Source: CAYRPN01 sp964426135 (GTDB lineage: Bacteria; Planctomycetota; Phycisphaerae; Phycisphaerales; Phycisphaeraceae). From it: 64,000 nucleotides of DNA. Under the pieces are notes generated by a model, which was not told the origin of the DNA, did no database searches, and saw only the letters and a program-made list of their open reading frames with translations. Every line of letters starts with the position of its first letter. Within the stretch, counting starts at the first letter, position 1. The stretch is from assembly GCA_964426135.1 (NCBI GenBank), contig CAYRPN010000010.1:11055-75054 (forward strand), in the 5' to 3' direction. A program made the translations under genes and the position numbers. Positions 52,052-61,310 of this stretch are shown here, piece after piece.

Positions 52052-53790
52052 CAGCGATCGCGCGACATCGGCGCCATCGTCAGGCGCATGCTGACGCCGT
52101 CGATGCCATCGCCGTAATAATCCGGCAGGCGGCGCATGGTGTGGAAGCCGAAGTTTTCATACATGGCGATGGCGCGATGGTTCGCCGCGCGGACTTCGAG
52201 ATAGACGTGCCGCACGTCGCGTTGTGAAAGCTCCGCCAGCACCTGCGTCAGCAGCTTGCGCCCCACGCCGTTGCTTTGAAGCAGGGGATCCACCGCCAGG
52301 GTGTAGATGCGGCCGCTGCGGCATTTGACGTGCTGACGGATGAACGCCACGCACCAACCCGCGATCGCCGGCGCTGTCTCGGTGCGCGCAGGATCGTCGT
52401 TCTGCGCGACGCGGCAGATGGCGTGCGCGTTGCCGATGAGGTTGCGCACCTGGCGCGGGCCGAAGGCGTCCTCCGGCTGGAAGCAGGTGTGCTCGATGGT
52501 CAGGATCGCGCCGATGTCCGCCGGCTGCCCGGGGCGGATGGTGACTCGCGCGGCGGCGCTGGCGGCGGGAATCGCAGGCGGAGCGATCGCGACAACGGGC
52601 GATGCCGCGATGGCGGCCGTGACGGTGGGGGCGACGGCAACGCTGAGGCTGGTGATCGCAGCGGCGCGGAGGTTGGTGGTCGCCGCGGCGCAGGGCGCGG
52701 CCGGCTCACGGCGCTCCGCATTCGCTTCGGGCAGGCGAGGCTCAGGCATTGACGGCGCCGCGGGTGGAAGCGTCGGGATCGGAAGCACGCGCGGCACGGC
52801 CGCCGGCCGGGTGAGCGTGTACTTGAGCAGTTGCCGCGTCGGGCGGTAGCTCTGCTTGGTGAAGCGCAGCGTGGGGATGCCCCAGTCGTCGCCGACGTTG
52901 ATCTCCGGCTTGTCCGCCCAGCACTGCCTGCAGAACTCGCTGAAAATGAACTGCGGCGCGCCGTGGAATGCAGGGTCGGTCTTTTCAAACAGGATGGAAG
53001 CCTGCATCGGCGAGAGCGATTCGCCCAGCGTGAAGCCGATGAGCCTGCCTTGCGCGAAAAGCACCAGCCCTTTCATGCCCAGCGACTCGAAATGCTGCAG
53101 GGCGTGCGCGCACGCGGCGGCATCGCGGCGGCGCAGTTCCGCGGTGGATTGCTGATGCTGGTCCTCGGTGACCTGGCCTTCGTGCGACTCGTCGCCGTGG
53201 CGGCGCCACGTGTGCAGCAGTTCAGTGCAGGCAGCCACGTGCTCGGCGCGCAGCGGCTGGGCGCGGTGGTCCGGGTAATCGCGCATGAACTTCGTCTTGC
53301 CGTGGCGCTTGGACTTGAGCGCTTTGCCCGGCAGTTCGATCATGTTGCCGACGGGATAGATGTAGTCGCCGCCCATCGGAGCAGCCGACAGTGCCAGGTC
53401 CCCGCCCAGCACGCTGTTGACCTGCTCCAGCATTTCGTCGGAGACATACTCGACGCGCGACTGGCTCCGGTCGGCGTGGCGGTCGTTGTAGTCATCCATG
53501 ATCTCCCACGAATCCGCCAGGGCCCGCTTCAGCGCGGCCCGCTCCGCGCCCGGCTCCGGCAGCGGCGGGAGCAAGAGCGTCAGGTCGCCCGTGCCGTTGG
53601 CGAAGACGCACAGGTGGCGGTGCAGGCTCGCCCAGTAGAGCTTCAGCGGAGCCGTCCACACGAACAGGTTGGCGAATGAATAGTCCGACGTCGGCTGCGC
53701 GAGATTCGCGAAGACGGCGTTGAACAGGGCCTTGTGTTGGAGGGAGATGGGGGCGAGGGAGCCTCGCCCCGGAGGGTTGTCGTCGGACAT
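52051..53790 (-). CDS. DUF2156 - GNAT fusion protein
   Basis: A 579-residue protein. Residues about 10-325 resemble DUF2156 (phosphatidylglycerol lysyltransferase C-terminal-like, double GNAT fold): NLFVWTAPLKLYWASL, FMRDYPDHRAQPL, and RFTKQSYRPTRQLLKYTL. An Ala/Pro-rich linker (335-405) joins it to a RimI-like GNAT acetyltransferase (410-570) with the CoA loop SNGVGRKLL and YENFGFHTMRRL. It would modify an amine on a lipid, peptide or protein; the target is unknown. ATG 53790 was chosen; a TTG at 53808 is an alternative. Confidence 0.85.
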   Translation of the reverse strand: MSDDNPPGRGSLAPISLQHKALFNAVFANLAQPTSDYSFANLFVWTAPLKLYWASLHRHLCVFANGTGDLTLLLPPLPEPGAERAALKRALADSWEIMDDYNDRHADRSQSRVEYVSDEMLEQVNSVLGGDLALSAAPMGGDYIYPVGNMIELPGKALKSKRHGKTKFMRDYPDHRAQPLRAEHVAACTELLHTWRRHGDESHEGQVTEDQHQQSTAELRRRDAAACAHALQHFESLGMKGLVLFAQGRLIGFTLGESLSPMQASILFEKTDPAFHGAPQFIFSEFCRQCWADKPEINVGDDWGIPTLRFTKQSYRPTRQLLKYTLTRPAAVPRVLPIPTLPPAAPSMPEPRLPEANAERREPAAPCAAATTNLRAAAITSLSVAVAPTVTAAIAASPVVAIAPPAIPAASAAARVTIRPGQPADIGAILTIEHTCFQPEDAFGPRQVRNLIGNAHAICRVAQNDDPARTETAPAIAGWCVAFIRQHVKCRSGRIYTLAVDPLLQSNGVGRKLLTQVLAELSQRDVRHVYLEVRAANHRAIAMYENFGFHTMRRLPDYYGDGIDGVSMRLTMAPMSRDR

Positions 53791-53808
53791 GGTGTTGGCG
53801 AATGCCAA

Positions 53809-54506
53809 CCTCCAAATGACGCGCCGACCGGGGCCGGCGGGTGGCGGCGCGGTGGGCGGCGGACCTCACATTCAGTCCGACGCCCGATTGCAGCCGTCAC
53901 GGGATGTGGGAATCATGCCTTCTGCCGCGTGGGATTCAAGGGGGTCAAAGCGGAAAGGTGACAAATTCCTTGCGATCGACAGGACCGCAGGGACGGTGCC
54001 GGCCGTAGGGGGCGGCAATGAGTTTTGGTTGTAAGTGATTGAAAATAAAGTGATTGCGCGTGCTTCTTGGCGGTAATCGGGCGGGGCGTCGGCGGTCGGT
54101 GGTTATTGGCCGGTGGGGAATCAGCGGGAAGGCGGCAGCAGGCGGATTGGCGGGCTGGATGTGATATTTTCATCATTGATTTACAAAATACTCAATACCC
54201 GCGTTGCGCACTGCACCGATCCATTCTTGTGAGTAGAGGTGCTTCGACGGAAATGCTGACTCTGCGATTCACGGATTCGCCGCGTCGATGTCGCGGCCGC
54301 CACGCCGACTCGCCGTCTGTGACGCCTGTGCGGTGCGTGTCGACCTGGGGCTCCGCGTTCGTTCGCTGCCTCCTTCGCTTCGTTTGGCGATTCCTCGATC
54401 GGATCGTTTTCTTGAGGTGAACACCCCGGACTCACCGGGGCCACGCGTGTTGTCGGGAGCCCGGTTTCTGGATGAGCCGGTCGACGCGCTTTTGGAGGTG
54501 GGAACC
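53809..54506. other. 700-base gap before the GGDEF gene
   Basis: No gene is supported. It contains two AT-richer patches (about 54019-54060 and 54165-54200) and short GC-rich stretches; no known riboswitch or clear promoter was recognised. Confidence 0.4.
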
Positions 54507-55544
54507 ATGGCTGACAAAACGCCGCCGCGAATTCTGCTTGTCGAAGACGATCCGGACACCGCTGCGCTCATGCAGGAAGCCCTGCACGATCACTTCGGCG
54601 CCGGCTGCGTCCGGCATTGCCCCTCCATCGCCCGCGCCCTGGCGGTTGATACCGTCGACGTGGACATCGTCCTGTCCGACATGAACCTGACCGATGGGTC
54701 CGGCCTGGAACTGCTCAACAAACTTCTGGCCCGCCGCCGCGATCTGCCCATCGTGCTGGTCACCGGCGAGGGCATTCTCGACAACGCGCTGAGGGCCATC
54801 AACGAAGGCGCGTACGACTACGTCGTGAAGACCGGCGACTATCTTTTCGCGCTGCCCATCGTCGTGGAGAAAAATCTCGCCAACTGGCGCACCAAGCGCG
54901 ACAACATCCGCCTGCAGGAGCAGCTTTCGCGCACGCTGGAAGAGGTGCGCATCAAGAACGATCAGCTTGAGGATGCGGTGGCGAAGCTGGAGACGATGGC
55001 GTCGACCGATCCGTTGACGAGCATCGCGAACCGCCGGTCGTTCAACCAGGCGATGGAGCGGCGCTTCTCCGAGGCGACGCGCTACGACCAGGATCTTTCG
55101 CTGGTCATGATCGACCTCGACGGGTTCAAGCAGCTGAACGACAAGCTCGGCCACCAGGCGGGCGATCTCATGCTGCAGCGCACCGGGCGCATCCTCGAAG
55201 CCAACTGCCGACGTTCCGACATCGCGGGCCGCTTCGGCGGCGACGAGTTCGTGCTGCTGTTGCCCGAGACGGAACTGGCGACGGCGCGGATCGTGGCGCA
55301 GCGCATCCACGACGAGTTTCACGTCGCGGTGGAGACGATGCTGGCGCATCGCGAACCGAAGGTGAAAGTCTCGATGAGCATGGGCATCGCCAGCCTGCGG
55401 CAGGCGCGGCCGGTGAACCCGGAGCAACTCATCGGCCAGGCCGACGAAGCGCTCTACACCGCCAAGAGCAACGGCAAGCGCGGCATCGTGATCTACGCGC
55501 CGGCAGTCAAAGCGCCGGAAAAGACGCTGGCGGGCGTGGCGTGA
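54507..55544 (+). CDS. REC-GGDEF response regulator (diguanylate cyclase)
   Basis: A 345-residue protein. The receiver domain has the acidic pair in LLVEDD, phosphoacceptor Asp58 in VLSDMNL and the Lys in YVVKTGD. A coiled-coil linker (QLSRTLEEVRIKNDQLEDAV) leads to a GGDEF domain with DPLTSIANRRSF, MIDLDGFKQLND, and an intact active-site FGGDEF. Phosphorylation would switch c-di-GMP synthesis. GGAGG lies 7 bases before ATG 54507. Partner kinase unknown; the kinase at 3271 is far away. Confidence 0.95.
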   Translation: MADKTPPRILLVEDDPDTAALMQEALHDHFGAGCVRHCPSIARALAVDTVDVDIVLSDMNLTDGSGLELLNKLLARRRDLPIVLVTGEGILDNALRAINEGAYDYVVKTGDYLFALPIVVEKNLANWRTKRDNIRLQEQLSRTLEEVRIKNDQLEDAVAKLETMASTDPLTSIANRRSFNQAMERRFSEATRYDQDLSLVMIDLDGFKQLNDKLGHQAGDLMLQRTGRILEANCRRSDIAGRFGGDEFVLLLPETELATARIVAQRIHDEFHVAVETMLAHREPKVKVSMSMGIASLRQARPVNPEQLIGQADEALYTAKSNGKRGIVIYAPAVKAPEKTLAGVA

Positions 55545-55565
55545 GGTTGTGTGCGGGTGGCTCAG

Positions 55566-55614
55566 CCCGCTCTCCCTCACCGGGGGACGGGAGAGGGCTG
55601 GGGTGAGGGCCGGA
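55566..55614. repeat. Partial CTCTCCCTCACCGGGGGACGG palindrome
   Basis: GCTCTCCCTCACC and GGTGAGGGCC around GGGACGGGAGAGGGCTG form a short hairpin typical of one half of the CTCCCT family. A similar half is at about 20244-20272. Confidence 0.75.
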
Positions 55615-55742
55615 CGACGTGGGATTCTCATTTTTAGTGAAGCGTCGGGAAATCGCGCTGGAAGTTGAGTGAAGATTGCGCGCCGACCGTCGGTGTTCCG
55701 CTCTTCGAGCGGACGCTAAACGGCGACGATCCCGCGCCGCCA

Positions 55743-56768
55743 TCACCGTCCCTTGTCCTTCACCTTCTCCGTCGTTGGCGCCTTGTCCTTTGTCTTGCCG
55801 GCCTTCGTGTCCTCGACCTTCTCGTCGCGCCCTTCCAATTTCTCGAAGATGCGCGCGTCGGCGAGGCGCTCGTCCACCGGGTTCAGCTTCTTCTCGTCGA
55901 GCACCAGCGTCGTGAAAAGTTCCTTGTTGAACGTGCGCGTCTCCAGCAGCTTGAGAAAATCCTTCTCCTCTGTGATGGGCCGGTCGAATAGTTCCGCCGG
56001 CACCGCGACGAGGATGGTCTGCGTTCGGCGAGTGGTGCTGGACGGGCGAGTGGATTTCGTGGTGATCTCCTCTTCACCCACGATGGCGATGGTGATGCCC
56101 TTGTTGTCCTTGCCGCGCCAGCGGTCGCCCTTGGCCAGGCCCTGCGTGGGGAACCCCTTGAGTTTCACCGGCGCCTTGAACGTGCGGTCGCGCTGCTTCT
56201 TCGACATCGCCAGCCGGCCCTCGTACATCCATTCGATGGCCTGCTCGATCTGCCGGCTGTCCACGCGGGCCTTCTCCATCTTGTCCTCGTCGGCGCGCCG
56301 TTCCGCGTCCACTTCCTTCGCGTCCACCAGCCAGATTTCGCCAATGATCATCGTGTCCGCGCTGACCACGTCGAGCACCGACGCCGAGTGAATCAGGCCG
56401 TAGTGCCCCGGCGACAGTTCCGGCAGACACTTGGCGGCCGCCTCGACTTCCGCGTTCGGCCGCACGAGGTACTTGCGCACTGTCGCGTTGGCGCCGAACT
56501 TCTCTGTGATCTCCTTCGATGTCTTCTCGCGCAGCATCTGCACCGTCGTGCCCCGGCTGCTGGGAAATGTCGTGGTGTACAGCGGGCACGTGTAGTAGCT
56601 GTCGCCCATCTTGATGCACCGGCGCGCGTAATTGCGCCAGTGCTTCTGCCAGTTCAGTTCGAGTTCCACGCCGGCGGCGGAAGAGGGCTTGTCCGCCGCG
56701 ATCAGCAGCGTCACCGTGAGCAGGCAAAGTGCGATGCCGGCGATCAATGCGAGGCGGGTTGGGATCAT
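55743..56768 (-). CDS. Exported hypothetical protein
   Basis: A 341-residue protein with an N-terminal signal segment (LALIAGIALCLLTVTLLIA) and no later membrane segment. The body has YYTCPLYTTTFPSSRGTTV and IIGEIWLVDAKEVDAERRAD; the C-terminus is Lys/Asp/Glu-rich. I do not recognise the family. It is divergent from the methyltransferase gene. The start ATG 56768 was preferred over GTG 56780 because the signal peptide begins there. Confidence 0.65.
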   Translation of the reverse strand: MIPTRLALIAGIALCLLTVTLLIAADKPSSAAGVELELNWQKHWRNYARRCIKMGDSYYTCPLYTTTFPSSRGTTVQMLREKTSKEITEKFGANATVRKYLVRPNAEVEAAAKCLPELSPGHYGLIHSASVLDVVSADTMIIGEIWLVDAKEVDAERRADEDKMEKARVDSRQIEQAIEWMYEGRLAMSKKQRDRTFKAPVKLKGFPTQGLAKGDRWRGKDNKGITIAIVGEEEITTKSTRPSSTTRRTQTILVAVPAELFDRPITEEKDFLKLLETRTFNKELFTTLVLDEKKLNPVDERLADARIFEKLEGRDEKVEDTKAGKTKDKAPTTEKVKDKGR

Positions 56769-56882
56769 GGCTTGACTCACGGCAGGCGCGGTTGGGAAGG
56801 CGGGATGGACACCGCTATTCTAACGGTCGAACCAGTGCTTTCCTTGCAGGCCTTGCGTCGGCAGCGCCAACCCTTTCCATTT

Positions 56883-57503
56883 ATGCACGACCCCACGCTC
56901 CCCTATGTCTCGCGCGGCGGATTGAAACTGGCGGCGGCGCTGGATGCGTTTGACCTGCGCGTTGCGGGCAGAGTGTGCGCCGACCTGGGCTGCAACGTCG
57001 GCGGCTTCACCGATTGCCTCCTGCAGCGCGGCGCGGCCCGCGTGTTCGCCGTCGATACCGCTTACGGCGAGCTGGCGTGGAAACTGCGGCAAGACCCGCG
57101 CGTCACCGTGCTGGAGCGCACCAATGCTCTGCATGCCGACCCGGCGACGGTGCCCGCATGGCAAGCGCTGCCCGGCGGTGTGGACCTGGTGGTGATCGAC
57201 CTGGGCTGGACGCGGCAGCAGCGTGCGATTCCCGCCGCCTTGAAATGGCTGGCGCCCCACGCCGATGGACGCATCATCACGCTGATCAAGCCGCACTACG
57301 AAGCGGACTGGCAAGGCGAAGCGCGCAAGCAGCGGCGCGTGCTCAGCGACGACGAAGCGGCAGCGATCGCGCAGCGCGTGCTGACCGAGCTGCCGACGCT
57401 GGGCGTGCGCGTGCTGGGCCACATCCTCTCGCCGATCCGCGGCGGCGGTTCGCGTGGCAAGGAAGGAAACGTGGAGTACCTGGCGATGCTTGCACGACTG
57501 TGA
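56883..57503 (+). CDS. FtsJ/TlyA-like RNA methyltransferase
   Basis: A 206-residue SAM-dependent methyltransferase. PYVSRGGLKLAAALDAFDL and ADLGCNVGGFTDCLLQRGA give the SAM motif I of the FtsJ/TlyA group; VDTAYGELAWKLRQDPRV, VVIDLGWTRQQRAIPAALKW and LIKPHYEADW supply the remaining motifs, with Lys in the catalytic tetrad. It lacks an S4 domain. The target would be rRNA. Homology supports ATG 56883; an in-frame ATG 56805 with GGAAGGCGGG upstream would add 26 residues. Confidence 0.87.
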   Translation: MHDPTLPYVSRGGLKLAAALDAFDLRVAGRVCADLGCNVGGFTDCLLQRGAARVFAVDTAYGELAWKLRQDPRVTVLERTNALHADPATVPAWQALPGGVDLVVIDLGWTRQQRAIPAALKWLAPHADGRIITLIKPHYEADWQGEARKQRRVLSDDEAAAIAQRVLTELPTLGVRVLGHILSPIRGGGSRGKEGNVEYLAMLARL

Positions 57504-57526
57504 CAACGTATCGCGGCGCAGCGCCA

Positions 57527-57674
57527 TTAGCCCCCGGCTCCGCCGGGGGGCGGGGACGGGAAACGGGAGTGATCAAGCGCAGAATCCCGCACGGCAGAAT
57601 CCTCTCTCTCGACGATTTCCCAACTCGCGCGATGTCCCTCACCTTCGCCCTCCCCCGGCGGAGCCGGGGGCTAA
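57527..57674. repeat. TTAGCCCCCGG / CCGGGGGCTAA element
   Basis: Ends TTAGCCCCCGGCTCCGCC and GGCGGAGCCGGGGGCTAA pair perfectly over 23 bases; each end also folds on itself. The spacer is unrelated to either gene. Confidence 0.9.
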
Positions 57675-57698
57675 CGGCGCGAGGCGGCACGGGAGCGA

Positions 57699-60068
57699 TC
57701 ACTTCACCGGCACAAGTTGCACCGCGTCGATGTGGACGTTGCCCTGGCCGCCGGCGACTTTGAAAATCACCGCGAAGTTCTTCGTCATGTCGAAGCGGAA
57801 CTTGCCGACGGACTGGAACCCGTTGGCGCCGGTGGGGGCTTTGGTCTGGTCCACGGTGACGGTCTTGTCGCCGTCGGCGCTTTGGATGATGACCGTGGCG
57901 GACTTGGCGCGGTTGGCGTGGGGCTGCCAGGCGATGCGGACTTCGTACTCGCCGGCGCGGGTGACGGAAAAGGGGAACTTCGCGCTGGCCTTGGGATCGG
58001 TGGAGTAGCGGTAGCCCTCGGCGACGAAGCCGGTGAGGCTGCCGGTGTCGGACCAGTTGCCTTCGAGCTGCGAGGCTTCGTCGTCGATGACGATGCCTTC
58101 GAGCTTGGCGGGATCGAGGCCGGGCAGTTGGCGCGGCGGCGCGGTGAAGCCGGCGGGCAGGGCGAGCGGGCCGTCGATTTTCTCGCGCCGCTTGGCGCCC
58201 GGTTCGTTCATCAGTTCCTTGAGCACGGGCAGGTACTGCTCGTACACGCCGCGCGGCGAGGTGTCGTGTCGCACGCAGATCCAGGCGGCCTTGCCGACGA
58301 TCTCGCCCATCATGCCGCAGGTGCGCATGACGCGCACGGGGCCCAGCGCTTCGCGCTCCACGCTGATGTCGCGCCCGGCCATGAAGAGATTCGAAATGTT
58401 CCGGCTGTACAGGCAGCGGTAGGGCGCCCAGTATGGCCCCTTGTAAGCATATTCCTTGCCCGTCGTCGCCTGCGAGATGAACTCGTCGCCCTTGAGTCCC
58501 TTCTCAAAGTCAGGATGCGGCACGTGGATGTCGATGTGCCAGGTGTTGGGGAACGCAGGATCGGGATACACCTTGCCCTTGCGGAAATCGTCAGCCTTGA
58601 GAATCACATCGCCCAGCAGCCGGCGGGACTCGCGCTTGCCGGCGATGAACGCGCTCCAGCCCAGGCGATGGTTCGGATACAGCTTGTCCACGTTCTTCAG
58701 CGCGTCCCACGCGCCGTACATGGCGCGCAGGTTGAGGTCGCGGATGCGCTCGATGTCCTTGATCGGGTCCTTGTCGAACCCGCTCTCCCAGAACCAGCCG
58801 CCAAGGTTCGCCAGCGGGGTGTTGGCCCATTGCGCCTTGAAGTTGCTGCGGCCGGGGAACGGCTTGTCGGTCAGGTCGATCGCCCAGGACAACCGCGGGA
58901 ACGGCGCGGCCACTTTGCCCGCCTCCGCCAGCACGGTGAGCATGTCCTTGTCCTTGCATTCGCAGTGCAGGACCTGCTGCGGGTCCGCCTGGTCGAGCAC
59001 GTTCCACAGGTTGCTCGCGCCCATGTTGCCTTCGCTGGAGACTTCGTAGTCCGCCCCGGCGAGGAAACCGACGGTGCCGTCACCGGTGCAGTCGGCAAAG
59101 AGCCGACCGGTGACTTTCACGCGGCGGGCGCTGCGGGTGTTCTGCGCGGTGACGCTGAGGATTCGCTTGTCCTTCGTTTCGACGGCGTTGACGCGATGCT
59201 CGAGCATGAGCGTGATGCGCGGCTCTGCTCGGGCGACGCGGAGCTTGCGTTCATCGTCGTAGATCGCGCCGCCCTTGGCGTTGCCGTCGCCGGCTTTCTT
59301 GGGCGGGCAGAGTTCCTCGACGATTTCGCCGATGTGGGGGAACGGCTTCTGCCTCGTGTGCCCCTCAGGCCAGACGCGCACTTCGCTGCTGCCGTTGCCG
59401 CCGAGCACGGGCCGATCCTGGATCAGCGCCACGGTCAGGCCGTTGCGCGCCGCCGAGATCGCCGCCGAAGTCCCCGCCACGCCGCCGCCGACCACGACCA
59501 GGTCGAACTTGCCGCCGTCGTCCGGATCGCCCTGCAGCCCCAGTTGCTTGCGGCGAAACGCGGTCATGTCCGGGTCCGCATTCGGCGGCGTGAACTGGTC
59601 ATCCAGCGTGAAGACGATCGCATCGCATCGGCCTTCGAAGCCTGTCAGGTCGTGCAGCGCGACCGTCGCCTCGGTATCGACCTCGACCTTGCCGCCATCG
59701 TGCCAGTGCCAGTCCTCGCCCTTGGTCCCGAAGATTTCCGCCAGCGGTTTGCCGTTGACGATGACCTGGAACTTGCCGGGCGCGCCGGGCACTTTCCAAG
59801 GCGCCACCCAGTCGCGGGTGCGAACGAAGACGCGATAGCTGCCCTTGCGCGGGAATGTGACCTTGGTCACGGCGTCCTTGACGGGCACGCCCAGGCCGTG
59901 CGCGAGCAAATACGGCGAACCCATCTGATCCATGGACTGCTGGTCCAGGTCCCATCCGCCGAGGCTGGCGAACTGCTCCGCTTCCAACAAAACGTGCTGG
60001 GCGGCAGCGAGCGAGGCAAGGGACATCACGCACAGAACGGTCAGGCACTTGGCGGTGAAACGTGTCAT
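57699..60068 (-). CDS. Exported FAD-dependent oxidoreductase with C-terminal accessory domain
   Basis: A 789-residue protein with signal peptide (1-23), an N-terminal beta-sandwich (30-170), an FAD_oxidored core and a C-terminal beta domain like golvesin/xanthan-lyase ends (about 665-789). The FAD motif is LVVVGGGVAGTSAAISAARNG, followed by GGNGSSEVRVWPEGH and a second FAD motif, GRLFADCTGDGTVG. Such FAD-dependent proteins are abundant in planctomycetes; the substrate is probably a sugar or polyol derivative (inference). ATG 60068 fits the signal peptide. Confidence 0.88.
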   Translation of the reverse strand: MTRFTAKCLTVLCVMSLASLAAAQHVLLEAEQFASLGGWDLDQQSMDQMGSPYLLAHGLGVPVKDAVTKVTFPRKGSYRVFVRTRDWVAPWKVPGAPGKFQVIVNGKPLAEIFGTKGEDWHWHDGGKVEVDTEATVALHDLTGFEGRCDAIVFTLDDQFTPPNADPDMTAFRRKQLGLQGDPDDGGKFDLVVVGGGVAGTSAAISAARNGLTVALIQDRPVLGGNGSSEVRVWPEGHTRQKPFPHIGEIVEELCPPKKAGDGNAKGGAIYDDERKLRVARAEPRITLMLEHRVNAVETKDKRILSVTAQNTRSARRVKVTGRLFADCTGDGTVGFLAGADYEVSSEGNMGASNLWNVLDQADPQQVLHCECKDKDMLTVLAEAGKVAAPFPRLSWAIDLTDKPFPGRSNFKAQWANTPLANLGGWFWESGFDKDPIKDIERIRDLNLRAMYGAWDALKNVDKLYPNHRLGWSAFIAGKRESRRLLGDVILKADDFRKGKVYPDPAFPNTWHIDIHVPHPDFEKGLKGDEFISQATTGKEYAYKGPYWAPYRCLYSRNISNLFMAGRDISVEREALGPVRVMRTCGMMGEIVGKAAWICVRHDTSPRGVYEQYLPVLKELMNEPGAKRREKIDGPLALPAGFTAPPRQLPGLDPAKLEGIVIDDEASQLEGNWSDTGSLTGFVAEGYRYSTDPKASAKFPFSVTRAGEYEVRIAWQPHANRAKSATVIIQSADGDKTVTVDQTKAPTGANGFQSVGKFRFDMTKNFAVIFKVAGGQGNVHIDAVQLVPVK

Positions 60069-60176
60069 GGGGATTTCCAGGGATCAAGGCGTGGATAGCC
60101 GGTCATTCTAACCGTCGAAAGCGGTGAAATCTGAAACCCGCGTCCGATCATCATTGTTTGTCACACACCCAACCAA

Positions 60177-60252
60177 ATGAAAAACCGCTCCATCGCGCGA
60201 TGGAGCGGTTCGGAGATTGAGAGTTGTGGTGTGATGTTTCGATTACGCAAGG
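60177..60252 (-). terminator. Terminator and shared 3'-UTR of the PEP-CTERM gene
   Basis: On the minus strand a perfect ACCGCTCCATCG / CGATGGAGCGGT stem is followed by TTTTTC. The 70 bases between the stop codon and the stem are almost identical to those at 61237-61310. Confidence 0.93.
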
Positions 60253-60935
60253 CGACGACGACGAACCATCAGGCCGGCGACGCCCATCATCGCCAAGGCG
60301 GCGGTGGCGGGTTCCGGGATAGCCAGTTGGGCCGCGCGGATTTCCATCAGGGTGAAGCTGTTGGCGTTCGTGGTTCCGTCGGTGTCGTGGGCGACCAGGC
60401 GGATGGCGTCAAACAGGGCGCCTGCGGGAATCGCCGAGGCGAGGTTCACGCGAGTGTGAAAGGTTCCGCCGATCGCGGCGCCGGTGACAGTGCCCAGGAG
60501 TGTGCCGGTCACGCCGCCGGAGAAAATCTGCACGTCGATGTTGTCGTCGCGGTTGGTGCAGCAGTTGGAGCGGCCGTAGAGATCGACGAAGAACGACTGA
60601 GCCGCGCCGGTGTGCGTGATCGGGCCACCGGTGAAGGTGTAGGAGAGGAACACGTCGGCGCCGTTCCCGCCGATGCCGTGGAAGCCGGGGGAGTCGCCGG
60701 GATTGCCGCCGAACGACGTGGCGGGCATGGGCGTGGTCGGCGTCTCGGGGTTGTAGGCGAATGCGTCGTTGACCGTCTTGGCCATGCTGCCGTTGAACCC
60801 GGACGCCGAGGAATTAGCCACGTCGGCCGTGAGGCTGATCGGCACCAGCAGGGCCAGCGACTCGCGGGCCGTGGACATGGTGGCAACCATCGCCAATGCG
60901 ACAACCATCGTCTTCTTCATCGTTACAAAGGACAT
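60243..60935 (-). CDS. PEP-CTERM sorting-domain protein
   Basis: A 230-residue exported protein. Signal peptide at residues 1-28; a beta-rich passenger; C-terminal sorting signal with PEPATAALAMMG, hydrophobic helix and RRRR end, recognised by exosortase, which cleaves and releases or anchors the protein. GGAGA lies 6 bases before ATG 60935. The passenger function is unknown. The exosortase is not in the window. Confidence 0.93.
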   Translation of the reverse strand: MSFVTMKKTMVVALAMVATMSTARESLALLVPISLTADVANSSASGFNGSMAKTVNDAFAYNPETPTTPMPATSFGGNPGDSPGFHGIGGNGADVFLSYTFTGGPITHTGAAQSFFVDLYGRSNCCTNRDDNIDVQIFSGGVTGTLLGTVTGAAIGGTFHTRVNLASAIPAGALFDAIRLVAHDTDGTTNANSFTLMEIRAAQLAIPEPATAALAMMGVAGLMVRRRRLA

Positions 60936-61236
60936 GATCGTTCTCCAGATAGAGTACCAGCGCGCTCAGGGACCAGATTTCTCCCGCTTCAGAATAGAAG
61001 ACCGGGTTAGAATCCCCTCCAGGCCGGGAACCGGCGGGTGGAGTGGGCCAAGGAACTCAGTTGACCCACGGCGTTAGTGTATCAAAGAGTCGCTCTCGAT
61101 GCAAGGGCTGGGAGCAAAGAAGCAGGGCTTCTCAATGTGCCGCCTCGCTCGAAGGTGACAGCATTAAAGGGAACGGCATTAAAGCGTGTCCCCTTTTATG
61201 CTTCCATCATTCGTTGTCGCGCAGCCAAACCGAAAG

Positions 61237-61310
61237 AAAAACCGCTCCATCGCGCGATGGAGCGGTTTGGGGATTGAGAGTTGTGGTGTGATGTTTCGAT
61301 TACGCCAGGC
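61237..61310 (-). terminator. Terminator and shared 3'-UTR of the Calx-beta gene
   Basis: Second copy of the ACCGCTCCATCG hairpin with T-run, and of the 3'-UTR between stop codon and hairpin; only two or three bases differ from 60177-60252. Confidence 0.93.

Noticed and set aside
57717..60098. 793-codon open frame on the plus strand
   Set aside because: It is antisense to the FAD-oxidoreductase gene; the translation is His/Ala/Gly/Val-rich without domains, typical of a shadow in high-GC DNA.
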